NCBI GenBank assembly: GCA_028288165.1
Contig: JAQBOG010000014.1
Coordinates: forward strand, 124,001 to 188,000
Source of the DNA: Sphingobacteriales bacterium
Lineage (GTDB): Bacteria > Bacteroidota > Bacteroidia > Sphingobacteriales > Sphingobacteriaceae
Reading direction: 5' to 3'
DNA length: 64,000 nt
The translations under genes and the position numbers were made by a program. This document shows positions 54,229 through 63,978 of the stretch, one piece after another. The first letter of the stretch is position 1, and each line of letters begins with the position of its first letter. The notes under the pieces were generated by a model that saw nothing but the letters and a program-made list of their open reading frames with translations, was not told the DNA's origin and made no database searches.

Positions 54229-57066
54229 ATGACAAGAAAACTTCTTCTTTCAATATTTATTTTTATAGCATTATTTTCATTCGAGAAAGTTAATGCTCAG
54301 TTTCCTTATTTCGAAAGCTTCAAAAACAAAACGGCGCCAGGAGTAACTTTTGGCGGTGACCCCGTGGCCTATCTTACAGCAAATTCTATTGATCCTGATG
54401 GAGATGGTTATCTGCGTCTGACATCGAATGACTTATTTCAAAAAGGATATATCTATAGTGACCGAATTTTCCCATCAACATTTGGGCTCAAAGTAGATTT
54501 TGAATACTTCACCTATGGAGGTAACGGTGCTGATGGTATTACATTCTTTTTATTCGACGCAGCAGCTGAGCCTGCAATAGGAAGTTTTGGGGGTTCTTTA
54601 GGATATGCACAATTTAGCAATAATGCCGTTGCCACTACTCCTGGAGTAAGTAAAGGATATCTAGGAATCGGCTTAGATGAGTACGGCAATTTCTCTAACC
54701 CATCAGAAGGTAGGCAAGGTGGCCCCGGCTTTAAACCTGGATCCGTAACAATAAGGGGCCAAGGAGATGGTGCAGCCTTAACATCGGGTAACTATAGTTA
54801 TCTTACTAGTTTACAGACATCAGAGTTGGGATTCAGCCTTACACCTCCGGGAGGAAATACAACCACCAGATATCCGTTATCTTCAAATCCAGGTTACCGC
54901 AAAGTATTTATAAATTTAAAACCCAATCCGACAGGCGGCTATGATGTTTCAATTAAGATTTTGGTTGGCGGAATACCTACACAAACTTATACAGTAATTA
55001 GTAACTATCATTATACTCAAACTGCCCCTTCAAATTTAAAATATGGGATAGCTTCTTCTACTGGAAGCTTGAAAAACTTCCATGAAATAAGAAATGTGTC
55101 TGTAGATGTATTTGATAATTCGTTAGCCAATAATCCTGTTGCCAAGAATGATTTGATTTCTGCATGCGTTGGTGAACCTATCAGTAAAAATGTCTTAGCA
55201 AATGATAGTTTAGTAAATCCGAATTCGTCATTCAATATGTCTAGCATCGATTTGAATCCTGATGTGGCCGGTGTTCAAGTAACAAGAGATATTGCCGGAA
55301 AGGGTACATTTGATGTTAATAGCTCTGGGGTGGTGACTTTTACCCCTTTGAACAGCACCGTAACTGGAGTAACCAGCATCTTCTATTCTGTTAAAGATAA
55401 CTTCGGGTTTGCTGCTGAGCCAGCAACGATTGCGGTAACGATATATCCGCTGCCTCCGAATGCGAATGCAGGGCCGGATCAAATTGTAAATAAATCAACA
55501 GCTTTAACCTATGCTAATTTGGCAGGTGTAAATAATCCCGGAATATCGGGTAAGTGGACACAAATATCAGGGCCCAATGTCGCTACCTATTCTAATGTTG
55601 TAAATCCATTTAGTCAAGTGTCAAATTTAGCAGCAGGTGATTACATATTTAGATGGCGCATCACTCCTGGCGGCTCTTGTTTTAGTGAAGATGATGTTTC
55701 GATAACAGTTAATGATATTCCAATTAGTCTTCCAGAGAACATATCAACTAATGCAAATACAAATGTTATAATTAAGGTGCTTGAAAACGATACCGACGTT
55801 AATGGAAATAATACCATTGACAAAGGAACGCTGGTAGTAAAAATGCCTCCACTACATGGAACCACAGTCATAGACATAATTAATGGCACCGTAACATACA
55901 AACCTAATAACGGCTATAGCGGAGTCGATTTTTTCAATTATACTGTTAAAGATAATTTTGGTGCAGAATCTCTTCCTGCAAGAGTAACCATTGCGGTTGA
56001 CGTGAAACCCAAAGGTGATCCTGATGTTGATACTACTGTAGTAAACGTCACCAAGATTATTGACGTTAAAAAAAATGATATTAATATCGTACCGGTTACT
56101 ATCACTCAAGGTACAAGCCCCCTTCATGGAAAAATTGTTATCAACCCTAATGGCACGATTTCCTATCAACCGGAAACTAACTTTCATGGGATAGATAATT
56201 TTACCTATATATTAAAGAATGCAGATGGAGATGAGTCAGCACCTATTAATGTCACGGTCTACGTTCGACCAGTGGGCAGTCCGGATGTGCTTTCAACTCC
56301 AGTGAATACCCCTTTAACCATTGTATCTAAAGATAATGACATAAGTAAGTTAGAAACTACCATTGTTTTAGAAAGTACACCATTGCATGGTACAGTTTTA
56401 GTAAATTCTGATAATACAGTTACCTATACACCCAACAAAGATTTTAGCGGAAAGGATAATTACATCTACCATTTGCTGAATTTGGAAGGTTTAAAGTCTG
56501 ACCCAATTTTGGTTAGCATCAGTATTAAACCAGTTGGAACTAACGATAAATCATCCACACCAATAAATACACCCGTACAAATAAAGGTAACTGATAACGA
56601 TATAAGCAAAATTGGAACAACCATCATAAAGAAAAGTAACCCTTTGTATGGAGTAGTTATCTTAAACCCTGACGGTACTTTCACTTATACTCCTAAAAAC
56701 GATTTTAAGGGAAAAGACACATTTAGTTATTCCTTAATAAATGCTGATGGAATTGAATCAGATCAAATTACTGTTACTATTGATGTAAGCTCAATTTTTA
56801 TACCCGCTGGGTTTTCGCCCAATAATGACGGTATCAATGATTATTTTATACTGTACAATACGGCTTCACAAACTTTAATATCTCTTGAAGTTTATAATAG
56901 ATGGGGAAATTTGGTTCATCGATCATCTGATTATAAAAATGGGTGGGATGGTAAATGTACAGAAGGTATACATGTTGGTGAGGACGTCCCCGCTGGCACT
57001 TACTATTATATTGTTATTCTAAATAATAAAGACAGTTACACCGGCTATCTGACAATTAACAGATAA
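54229..57066 (+). CDS. T9SS type B (CHU_C) secreted adhesin-like protein with lectin and tandem Ig/cadherin-like repeats
   Basis: 945 aa: signal peptide (LLLSIFIFIALFSFEKVNA), then a legume-lectin-like domain ~25-290 (FPYFESFKNKTAPGVTFGG, DFEYFTYGGNGADGITFFLF, GRQGGPGFKPGSVTIRG). Then come tandem ~85-residue repeats of the pattern 'TPLHG-N-DGT-TYTP-FxGxDxFxY' from about 490 to 850, with units such as GTVTYKPNNGYSGVDFFNY and DGTFTYTPKNDFKGKDTFSY. The C-terminal ~90 residues are the gliding-motility/CHU_C sorting domain (AGFSPNNDGINDYFILYN, EVYNRWGNLVHRSSDY, GTYYYIVILNNKDSYTGYLT). It is exported by the type IX system and probably anchored via PorP/SprF. PorP follows 2 nt on. Confidence 0.92.
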   Translation: MTRKLLLSIFIFIALFSFEKVNAQFPYFESFKNKTAPGVTFGGDPVAYLTANSIDPDGDGYLRLTSNDLFQKGYIYSDRIFPSTFGLKVDFEYFTYGGNGADGITFFLFDAAAEPAIGSFGGSLGYAQFSNNAVATTPGVSKGYLGIGLDEYGNFSNPSEGRQGGPGFKPGSVTIRGQGDGAALTSGNYSYLTSLQTSELGFSLTPPGGNTTTRYPLSSNPGYRKVFINLKPNPTGGYDVSIKILVGGIPTQTYTVISNYHYTQTAPSNLKYGIASSTGSLKNFHEIRNVSVDVFDNSLANNPVAKNDLISACVGEPISKNVLANDSLVNPNSSFNMSSIDLNPDVAGVQVTRDIAGKGTFDVNSSGVVTFTPLNSTVTGVTSIFYSVKDNFGFAAEPATIAVTIYPLPPNANAGPDQIVNKSTALTYANLAGVNNPGISGKWTQISGPNVATYSNVVNPFSQVSNLAAGDYIFRWRITPGGSCFSEDDVSITVNDIPISLPENISTNANTNVIIKVLENDTDVNGNNTIDKGTLVVKMPPLHGTTVIDIINGTVTYKPNNGYSGVDFFNYTVKDNFGAESLPARVTIAVDVKPKGDPDVDTTVVNVTKIIDVKKNDINIVPVTITQGTSPLHGKIVINPNGTISYQPETNFHGIDNFTYILKNADGDESAPINVTVYVRPVGSPDVLSTPVNTPLTIVSKDNDISKLETTIVLESTPLHGTVLVNSDNTVTYTPNKDFSGKDNYIYHLLNLEGLKSDPILVSISIKPVGTNDKSSTPINTPVQIKVTDNDISKIGTTIIKKSNPLYGVVILNPDGTFTYTPKNDFKGKDTFSYSLINADGIESDQITVTIDVSSIFIPAGFSPNNDGINDYFILYNTASQTLISLEVYNRWGNLVHRSSDYKNGWDGKCTEGIHVGEDVPAGTYYYIVILNNKDSYTGYLTINR

Positions 57067-57068
57067 GT

Positions 57069-57992
57069 ATGAAATTTAAGATAACCATAGCCCTGATATT
57101 TTTAACAAGCCTTTACATAGGGAAGTTGCACGCTCAGCAATCGGCTATGTATTCGCAATATATGTTCAATACATTGGCCGTAAATCCAGCTTATGCTGGC
57201 AGTAGAAATGTAATATCCGCTACAGCTTTATTAAGAAGTCAGTGGACTGGTATTACAGGAGCGCCAAAAACAAGTACTTTCACCATCGATGCACCTTTAA
57301 AGGATAAGCGTATTGGTGTCGGACTACAGATTTTTAATGATAAGCTAGGGGTAACTAATTCAACAGGCGCTGTTTTTAGCTATGCTTATAGAATTCGGAT
57401 GGAAAAAGCCACTTTATCATTTGGCATGCAAGGAAGCGCAAGCCAGTACAGTGCTACTTTTTCGAATGTTTCACTCCAGCCAACTTCAGAGGTTTATGAC
57501 CCTGCTTTCGCCAATGATGTAAGAAAAGTGCTTTTTAATGTAGGTACGGGTGTTTATTATAATTCAGACAAGTTTTATGCAGGACTATCATCTCCTGAAT
57601 TATTAAATAGCAGATTATCATCCGATACTGGTAATTTGTCCAGAAAAGCTTTCCATTTATACCTGGCATCCGGTTACGTTTTTGACATTAACAATGATTT
57701 TAAGTTTAAGCCTTCATTTCTATTTAAAGCTGTAAATGGATCTCCTTTACAAGCAGATTTAAATGCCACCATTTGGATAAAAGACAAAGTTGCAGTTGGA
57801 GCACAATACAGAACAAGCGCTGATATTCTTGGATTATTAGAGATTCAAATTAGTCCACAGATAAGATTTGGGTATGCCTATGATCACAGTGTTACCCCTC
57901 TTAGAAATTATAATTCTGGTAGCCATGAAATTATGTTGAGATATGAATTTGGCTTTAACGGAAGTAAGGTTTTATCTCCGAGATATTTTTAG
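57069..57992 (+). CDS. PorP/SprF-family type IX secretion membrane protein
   Basis: 307 aa outer-membrane beta-barrel with signal peptide (MKFKITIALIFLTSLYIGKL...HA). The PorP/SprF start SAMYSQYMFNTLAVNPAYAG is clear, followed by RSQWTGITGAPKTSTFTID, KRIGVGLQIFNDKLGVT and the closing strand HEIMLRYEFGF. Family members are paired with CHU_C-bearing substrates and help attach or secrete them. It is placed directly after such a substrate gene. Confidence 0.93.
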   Translation: MKFKITIALIFLTSLYIGKLHAQQSAMYSQYMFNTLAVNPAYAGSRNVISATALLRSQWTGITGAPKTSTFTIDAPLKDKRIGVGLQIFNDKLGVTNSTGAVFSYAYRIRMEKATLSFGMQGSASQYSATFSNVSLQPTSEVYDPAFANDVRKVLFNVGTGVYYNSDKFYAGLSSPELLNSRLSSDTGNLSRKAFHLYLASGYVFDINNDFKFKPSFLFKAVNGSPLQADLNATIWIKDKVAVGAQYRTSADILGLLEIQISPQIRFGYAYDHSVTPLRNYNSGSHEIMLRYEFGFNGSKVLSPRYF

Positions 57993-58010
57993 CATATAGA
58001 ATCACAAAAA

Positions 58011-60131
58011 ATGCGGATAAGAATATTAATAATTTTAATATTATTTTTAGTACAAGGTTCTTTACAAAAAACATTTGCTATTTCGTTTAACGATGATGCT
58101 GTTTTAAAGAGGGCAATTGCCGACTATGAAAAATTAAATTTCGTAGCAGCTATTAAAGGCCTAAAGGTGGTTTTGCAAAAGAATTCAAGAAATGTTTTAG
58201 CTCAGGAATTAATTGCAAATAGCTACCGTAATATCCGAAATTACGATGAAGCATTATTCTGGTACTCCGAATTAGTGAAGCAACCATCACTTAAGCAAGA
58301 GTGGGTAATACACTATGCTGAAGCTTTAGCGAATAAAGAAAGATACGAAGAATCTGAACAGTGGTATAGAAAATATCAACGATTAGCCCCCAAGGATCAG
58401 CGAACAATAGCGTTCATAAAAGCTGGTATAAACAAATGGTCACAAGAAAGTGCTGAATGGAAAGTATCATCTATTAATATAAATACTTCAGCTTCAGAAT
58501 ATTCTCCAATTTATTATAACGGCGGGCTTCTTTTTAGTTCTAACAGACCAAAACCCTCGATACTTAAGCACGTGTTCGGTTGGGATCAAACTCCATTCTC
58601 AGATTTATATGTTGTGGAAAATTTAGATGATGTTTTAGATTTGGATTCGACAAAACATGGTGATAAAATTTTCAAAAAGCATACGTCTTATAAATATAAC
58701 GATGACGATACAGAAATGTCTAGTAATGATAGCCGTACATTAGGCAACATGACTTTAAAATTGGATGATTCTGTTAATTTCCAAGAGTATAAAGCAATTG
58801 CTTTACCGCTTAAGGGCAAAGTTAATACACGTTTCCACGAAGGAGCACCCTTATTATTGCCTGATGGATCCCTAATGTTTACCAGGAATAATTTCTATAA
58901 CGGGAAGGCAAAGAATAGTCAGAGAGGAATTAATAAATTAAAGCTATTTACAGCAACAGGCTTGAGTTTAAATCATATAGAGAATTTCCCTTATAATAGT
59001 GATGAATATTCGGTTGGGCATCCAGCAATTAGTGCGGATGGCAATACCTTGATTTTTGCTTCGGATATGCCAGGTAGCTATGGTGGTACAGATCTTTTTT
59101 ATAGCACAAGGCTTTCGTCTGGACGCCCATGGAGCAAGCCTACAAATATGGGCAGAAAAATAAATACCGAAGGCAATGAGCTATTTCCGTATTGGGACAA
59201 ATCGGGCAAATTGTTTTTCTCATCTACAGGTCATCCTGGCTTTGGTGGTCTGGATATTTTTGAAACGTCACTTAAGAATATGAAAGTGGTAGGTACTCCT
59301 CATAATTTGGGTGTGCCATTCAATTCGTCTGTTGATGATTTCGGATTTATAAGAAGTGACGATGAAAATAGTGGTTTCTTTAGCTCTAATAGATCTGGTA
59401 ATGATGACATCTATAGTTTTAAACGAATAACGTACGCTGTAAAGTTAGAAGGACTGGTTATTGATCCACGTACAAGCCTTCCTGTTGGCGGAAGTAAGGT
59501 ATTATTAAAGCATGGCAAATTTATAGATACCATTACCACTGATTCAAAAGGTGCATTTAACAAAGATTTGTTGAAGCAGATGGATTACGAAGTGACGGCA
59601 AAAAACCCCGGGTATTTTAGTAATAGTATCGTGGTAACAACTACAGGAATCGAAACCGATTCTGTGATTAATGTGGTATTGAAACTAGACAAACCTGATT
59701 TATCTCAACAATATGTGTTAAATAATTGTGACTCATTAAAGAGAGCATTCTCAGTAGAAAGTATATATTACGATTTAGACAAGTGGGATATTCGCCCAGA
59801 TGCAAGGCCTGCTCTTAATGAATTAGTGGAATTGATGAAGACCTATCCGAATATTAAGCTAATATCAGCGAGCCATACCGATACAAGGGCATCTGATACT
59901 TATAATAAGGCGCTGTCACTAAGAAGAGGACAATCTGCCAAAAATTATTTGGTATCTAAGGGTATAAATGCGAATAGAATAAGAATAGAATATTATGGTA
60001 AAAGCAGATTAGTTAATAATTGTAAAGATGATGTGCCGTGTACTGAAGACGACCAGCAATTAAACAGAAGAACTGAATTTGAAGTTTTGTTGAATGGTGT
60101 TAATCTAAGTCAGCTTGATTGTGATATATAA
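58011..60131 (+). CDS. OmpA-family protein with TPR and PD40 repeats (PorE-like)
   Basis: 706 aa: signal peptide, TPR helices ~30-145 (YEKLNFVAAIKGLKVVLQ, NYDEALFWYSELVKQ), then a PD40/WD40-like beta-propeller ~150-470 (YSPIYYNGGLLFSSNRPKP, GHPAISADGNTLIFASDM, GGLDIFETSLKN). A CarboxypepD_reg-like domain is ~480-555 (KLEGLVIDPRTSLPVGGS). The C-terminal OmpA domain is ~585-705 (YYDLDKWDIRPDARPALNEL, SHTDTRASDTYNKALSLRRG, RRTEFEVL). It would tie the outer-membrane type IX/adhesin complex to peptidoglycan. Third gene of the CHU_C/PorP operon. Confidence 0.93.
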   Translation: MRIRILIILILFLVQGSLQKTFAISFNDDAVLKRAIADYEKLNFVAAIKGLKVVLQKNSRNVLAQELIANSYRNIRNYDEALFWYSELVKQPSLKQEWVIHYAEALANKERYEESEQWYRKYQRLAPKDQRTIAFIKAGINKWSQESAEWKVSSININTSASEYSPIYYNGGLLFSSNRPKPSILKHVFGWDQTPFSDLYVVENLDDVLDLDSTKHGDKIFKKHTSYKYNDDDTEMSSNDSRTLGNMTLKLDDSVNFQEYKAIALPLKGKVNTRFHEGAPLLLPDGSLMFTRNNFYNGKAKNSQRGINKLKLFTATGLSLNHIENFPYNSDEYSVGHPAISADGNTLIFASDMPGSYGGTDLFYSTRLSSGRPWSKPTNMGRKINTEGNELFPYWDKSGKLFFSSTGHPGFGGLDIFETSLKNMKVVGTPHNLGVPFNSSVDDFGFIRSDDENSGFFSSNRSGNDDIYSFKRITYAVKLEGLVIDPRTSLPVGGSKVLLKHGKFIDTITTDSKGAFNKDLLKQMDYEVTAKNPGYFSNSIVVTTTGIETDSVINVVLKLDKPDLSQQYVLNNCDSLKRAFSVESIYYDLDKWDIRPDARPALNELVELMKTYPNIKLISASHTDTRASDTYNKALSLRRGQSAKNYLVSKGINANRIRIEYYGKSRLVNNCKDDVPCTEDDQQLNRRTEFEVLLNGVNLSQLDCDI

Positions 60132-60228
60132 GTTATACTGGATTAGTATAAACCTAACAGTTATTTCCGAACAACAATCGTGTAAATAGGGGCATCACTG
60201 GTGTTAAAACTAATCTTAAAGAGGAGGA

Positions 60229-61110
60229 ATGAGTATTGCCGATAAAATAACAATTGTTACCGTATGCGATAATCATTATACAGTGATGCTTGCAGCTTTA
60301 ATTAAATCAATTGAAGTAAATCATAAGTCAGGTGCGTGCATTGACATTTATATTGTAACAGATAAGGTTTCAAAAAAGAATATAGGGAAATTAATTGCTT
60401 CTGTAAATTCTCCACTTATAACGTTAAAATGGCTTAAGATGGAGGACATATTTCCATCTGACTTGAAGTTGCCACTGGACGGCTCATCATTTCCATTAAA
60501 TGTTTATGCACGGTTATTTATACCTCATTTTGTTCCGGAAAATGTCGAGAGGGTTCTGTACTTAGATGTTGATATGATTGTTTTAAAAGACATTTCAATA
60601 CTCTGGAAAACTAATCTTCAAAATCGAATAGTTGCGGGTGTAGTTGATAGAGCTGAAACCGTTGCTAATATTTGGGGAGGTATCACTAATTATAAAGAAT
60701 TACACATACAGCCAGATACTAAATATTTTAACAGTGGGCTTTTGATAATCGATACTTTTAAATGGCGGGATTTTCATATAGCCGAAAGAGTTATTGAGTG
60801 TGTAAACCAAAACAAAAAATATGCTGGCTTCCCTGACCAATATGGCTTGAATGTAATACTTGCTAACCAGTGGTACGAATTAGATCCCAAATGGAATACT
60901 TATGCGGTACTATTTGAGAAAAACCCTTTTATTATACACTTCATAGGACGAAAGCCGATTTATAATTCCTATTCTTATAACCAGCTGTATGAGCTTGAGT
61001 TTTACAAATATCTTAAACTGACTTCTTGGAGTAATTTCAAGCCCTTAAGTGAGAATAACAGGCTGTTTAAGAAAATTTTAAATAAACTAGAGAAGTTCCT
61101 AAAGAAATAA
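60229..61110 (+). CDS. GT8 family glycosyltransferase
   Basis: 293 aa retaining GT-A enzyme of the WaaJ/LgtC family. Motifs: ITIVTVCDNHYTVMLAALIK, LPLDGSSFPLNVYARLFIPH, RVLYLDVDMIVLKDISILW with the DxD metal site, YFNSGLLIIDTFKWRDF, FPDQYGLNVILANQWYELD and HFIGRKPIYNSYSYN with the C-terminal His. It transfers a hexose to LPS core or another envelope glycan. AGGAGG lies only 1 nt before ATG 60229, too close to be an ideal Shine-Dalgarno. Convergent with the flippase gene (2 nt apart). Confidence 0.92.
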   Translation: MSIADKITIVTVCDNHYTVMLAALIKSIEVNHKSGACIDIYIVTDKVSKKNIGKLIASVNSPLITLKWLKMEDIFPSDLKLPLDGSSFPLNVYARLFIPHFVPENVERVLYLDVDMIVLKDISILWKTNLQNRIVAGVVDRAETVANIWGGITNYKELHIQPDTKYFNSGLLIIDTFKWRDFHIAERVIECVNQNKKYAGFPDQYGLNVILANQWYELDPKWNTYAVLFEKNPFIIHFIGRKPIYNSYSYNQLYELEFYKYLKLTSWSNFKPLSENNRLFKKILNKLEKFLKK

Positions 61111-61112
61111 GT

Positions 61113-62474
61113 TTAGCTAACACGATTCTGCTTAGATATACCCTTTTGATACATAGTTTTTAGATTAGAGAATCCAGAACGGTACATCTCCAGCAATCTG
61201 AAAGTCTGATATTTTTGAATTGCCCAAAAGCCTATAATTGCACCCGTTAAAATTGGAAACACAGTTGCGAGGGTAATTCCATAAACATTTTTAAAAAGCA
61301 GTACTCCGATAAAATCAGTGCTAATGTTTACTGCAAGCATGATCAAAACTTTTACAAAATTTATCCGGGGTTTATGAATTGCATCAAGTGTTACAGCAAA
61401 GAATCTATCAGCTGGATAAATTAATGCAAAACCCATAAAAAACCGGAGCACATTCGCTGCTTGAGTACCCGCTTCGGTATCAATGTATTGCTTCCCACCA
61501 ATAATACCGACTATAAATCCGGCAAAAATAAAAGTAAGTATGAAAACGGGTACTAACAGAATGGTTAACACTCCCACATATTCTTTCATTATTTTTATGA
61601 CCTCACTTTTTTTAGCTTGATTATAGGCAGAAGATAGCCGGGGTAATGCAGTGGCAGCAAAGCTTCTTAAGGGTATTTCCACAACCTCCATTAACCTGTT
61701 ACCCAGATTATATATTGCCAATGCGTTGGGTAGAAAATAGTATATAATTAAGGTATCAGATGTCTTAAAAAGACTAGCACTAATGGATGTTCCCACTGTG
61801 TATTTCCCAAAATGATATAATTCCTTACTGCATGAAGCTGTTTTTTTGAGAAAATTCGAAATTTTAGACCAGCCAGCAAACAAGGATAATAAACTGGTAA
61901 TTAAAGATGAAAGCAAGTTGGCATAGATAACAGTATCTAAGGAGGCTTTATCGAAATAAATTAATATTAAAAGTAAAACGAAAAACAGCCCATTTCCTGA
62001 AATTCGAAGATATAATAATCTATCAAAACGTAATTCGCCCTGTGCAATGCACATAGCAACCAAAGAGGGTAAAGTGAAAATCAGGTTTATAGCAAACCAT
62101 TTCATGAAAAATAATAAGCCGGGGTTACTCACGAAATGAAGCGCGAACAATGCTGGAATATTTAAAATCATAAAAAAACCAGTTATCAATGAAGCAACAT
62201 ACCATGTTGACCCAATTACTTCTTCTTTTCGCTTCTCTGTAGAACCTGAATAAAATTTTACAAAGGCTGTAACTAAAAAGCCGGTTCTAAAAGTGTCTAC
62301 AAACACTAAAGATGATTGAAAAAAAATCCAGATACCAGCATCTTTAACAGAAAGAGCTCTGTAAATAGTAGCCATTATAACCATACCCAACACGGCCATA
62401 CTACCATTACCGGCTAAGGACAAGAAATTGGGATCTTTAATTTTGGATTGTATACTTTTGAAGGAGACGTTCAT
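61113..62474 (-). CDS. Oligosaccharide flippase (MATE/Wzx-like)
   Basis: 453 aa polytopic protein with about 12-14 membrane segments. It fits the polysaccharide biosynthesis/MviN-Wzx superfamily: NGSMAVLGMVIMATIYRALS, YHFGKYTVGTSISASLFKTS, RLMEVVEIPLRSFAATALPR and FMGFALIYPADRFFAVTLDA. It would flip a lipid-linked sugar repeat across the inner membrane for surface polysaccharide assembly. Neighbours (GT8 and acyltransferase 3) fit that pathway. The end of the gene is 2 nt from the GT8 stop. The divergent gap to the next gene (62475-62708, 234 nt) shows no clear element. Confidence 0.9.
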   Translation of the reverse strand: MNVSFKSIQSKIKDPNFLSLAGNGSMAVLGMVIMATIYRALSVKDAGIWIFFQSSLVFVDTFRTGFLVTAFVKFYSGSTEKRKEEVIGSTWYVASLITGFFMILNIPALFALHFVSNPGLLFFMKWFAINLIFTLPSLVAMCIAQGELRFDRLLYLRISGNGLFFVLLLILIYFDKASLDTVIYANLLSSLITSLLSLFAGWSKISNFLKKTASCSKELYHFGKYTVGTSISASLFKTSDTLIIYYFLPNALAIYNLGNRLMEVVEIPLRSFAATALPRLSSAYNQAKKSEVIKIMKEYVGVLTILLVPVFILTFIFAGFIVGIIGGKQYIDTEAGTQAANVLRFFMGFALIYPADRFFAVTLDAIHKPRINFVKVLIMLAVNISTDFIGVLLFKNVYGITLATVFPILTGAIIGFWAIQKYQTFRLLEMYRSGFSNLKTMYQKGISKQNRVS

Positions 62475-62708
62475 TAAACTTTATACGATTCTCATAATTG
62501 AATGTTCTGTTAATAAAAGGATATAACAGTTGCAGATTATTTTAACTTATTTAGTGCTTATTACGAAGGCGAACGATTCATATTTAGGATGCAGTATGCC
62601 AGTGTAATATAATTATTCTTAAAGATAATTTTTGCTCCCTTCGTAACATATACATCAATAGTTCAGTAGTAATACGATATAAATGGCCATGGATAACACA
62701 AAGTGTAA

Positions 62709-63860
62709 ATGAAGTATACCAAGAATTTTTTTTGGCTCGATCTTTTAAGAGGGATGGCCGCATTATTAGTTTGTTTAGGGCATTTAAGATTAATATGTTT
62801 TGCTGAACTACCTGCTGAAAATTCCTCGTTGCCAGGGAAGATACTTTTCTTTTTAACTGGATTTGGACATGAATCGGTTATTATTTTTTTCGTTTTAAGC
62901 GGTTTTCTAATAATTAAAAGTATTCATGAGTCCGTATGGAAGCAAAAATGGACATTCTTTGGGTATATAAATAATAGAATGACTAGATTATGGGTAGTAT
63001 TAATACCTGCCCTTATTTTAGGAGTTGTTTGGGATAAGGTTGGACTACATTATTATTCTAATTCTCTGGCCTACACTAATAATATTAGATATTTTAATGG
63101 TGGGCCTTTAATTCAAGATAGAATTTCCGTTTCTATTTTTTTTGAAAATGTATTTTTTCTTCATTCTATATACCAAAATGTTTTGGGTTCTAATTCTCCG
63201 TTATGGAGTCTTTCTTGCGAGTTTTGGTATTATATAATTTTCCCTCTGCTATATTTCAGTATCAGTTCTCAATATAATCTAAGGAGTAGAATTCTCTTTT
63301 TCTGTTTAGGGCTAACTTTCTTTTCTATTCTTAACATCGATACTCAATTATATGCGATTACTTGGCTATGTGGGGGGCTAAGCTACCTGATATATAGGTC
63401 ATCTTTCCAGACCCTGTTTGTTAAAAAGTACTTTTTGATATTTATTTCGGTTGTTTTCTTTATTACCTTGATCATGTTAAGGTTTAAAAAAAATCCATTA
63501 ATATTTAATGACTATTTCCTTGCGCTAGTATTATCTCTTCTTATACCAGCCCTTACTTTATTGCGTATGGATAATGAGAGGTTGAAAAGGGGGGCGATAT
63601 TTATATCTAACATATCATTTACCCTTTATGTGGTTCATCAACCTATATTTGTTTTCATTACTAGCCTAATGAATTTTCAATCTAAACAATTCACTGTAGG
63701 CTATGTATTTAATTATATATTGATTTTAACAATAACTTTTTTATATGCTATCCTCGTATGGTATATTTTTGAAAGGAATACCCATAAGGTAAAAAAATGG
63801 GTAGAAAATAACTTTGTAACGGTTAAGCAGCCTGCTAAAGGTGTTAATCCAATTACTTAG
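62709..63860 (+). CDS. Acyltransferase family 3 (OafA-like) membrane protein
   Basis: 383 aa, ~10 membrane segments. The AT3 signatures are LLRGMAALLVCLGHLRLICF near the N-terminus, with the catalytic-type His, IIFFVLSGFLIIKSI, LWSLSCEFWYYIIFPLLYF and ISFTLYVVHQPIFVFITSL. Members O-acetylate or acylate surface sugars such as O-antigen, or acylate macrolides. With the GT8 enzyme and flippase alongside, O-acylation of a surface glycan is the likely role. No C-terminal SGNH domain is fused to it. Confidence 0.92.
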   Translation: MKYTKNFFWLDLLRGMAALLVCLGHLRLICFAELPAENSSLPGKILFFLTGFGHESVIIFFVLSGFLIIKSIHESVWKQKWTFFGYINNRMTRLWVVLIPALILGVVWDKVGLHYYSNSLAYTNNIRYFNGGPLIQDRISVSIFFENVFFLHSIYQNVLGSNSPLWSLSCEFWYYIIFPLLYFSISSQYNLRSRILFFCLGLTFFSILNIDTQLYAITWLCGGLSYLIYRSSFQTLFVKKYFLIFISVVFFITLIMLRFKKNPLIFNDYFLALVLSLLIPALTLLRMDNERLKRGAIFISNISFTLYVVHQPIFVFITSLMNFQSKQFTVGYVFNYILILTITFLYAILVWYIFERNTHKVKKWVENNFVTVKQPAKGVNPIT

Positions 63861-63907
63861 CAGCAGATTCATGGTATTTATTCTTCAAGCTGGTGGGTTT
63901 GCTTTGT

Positions 63908-63978
63908 GATTTACACTGAAAATCCTTTTTGACCTCTCCTGGGCAAAAGATTGCAAGGTAAAGTACGTTTGAATGTCC
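63908..63978 (-). repeat. Dispersed intergenic repeat, copy C (degenerate, near the window edge)
   Basis: Reads GATTTACACTGAAAATCC, CTTTTTGACC, GGGCAAAAGATTGCAAG, GTAAAG and GAATGTCC. It matches copy B over much of its length but lacks a perfect hairpin and the CCCGCCC block. It lies after the last gene of the window. Confidence 0.55.
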
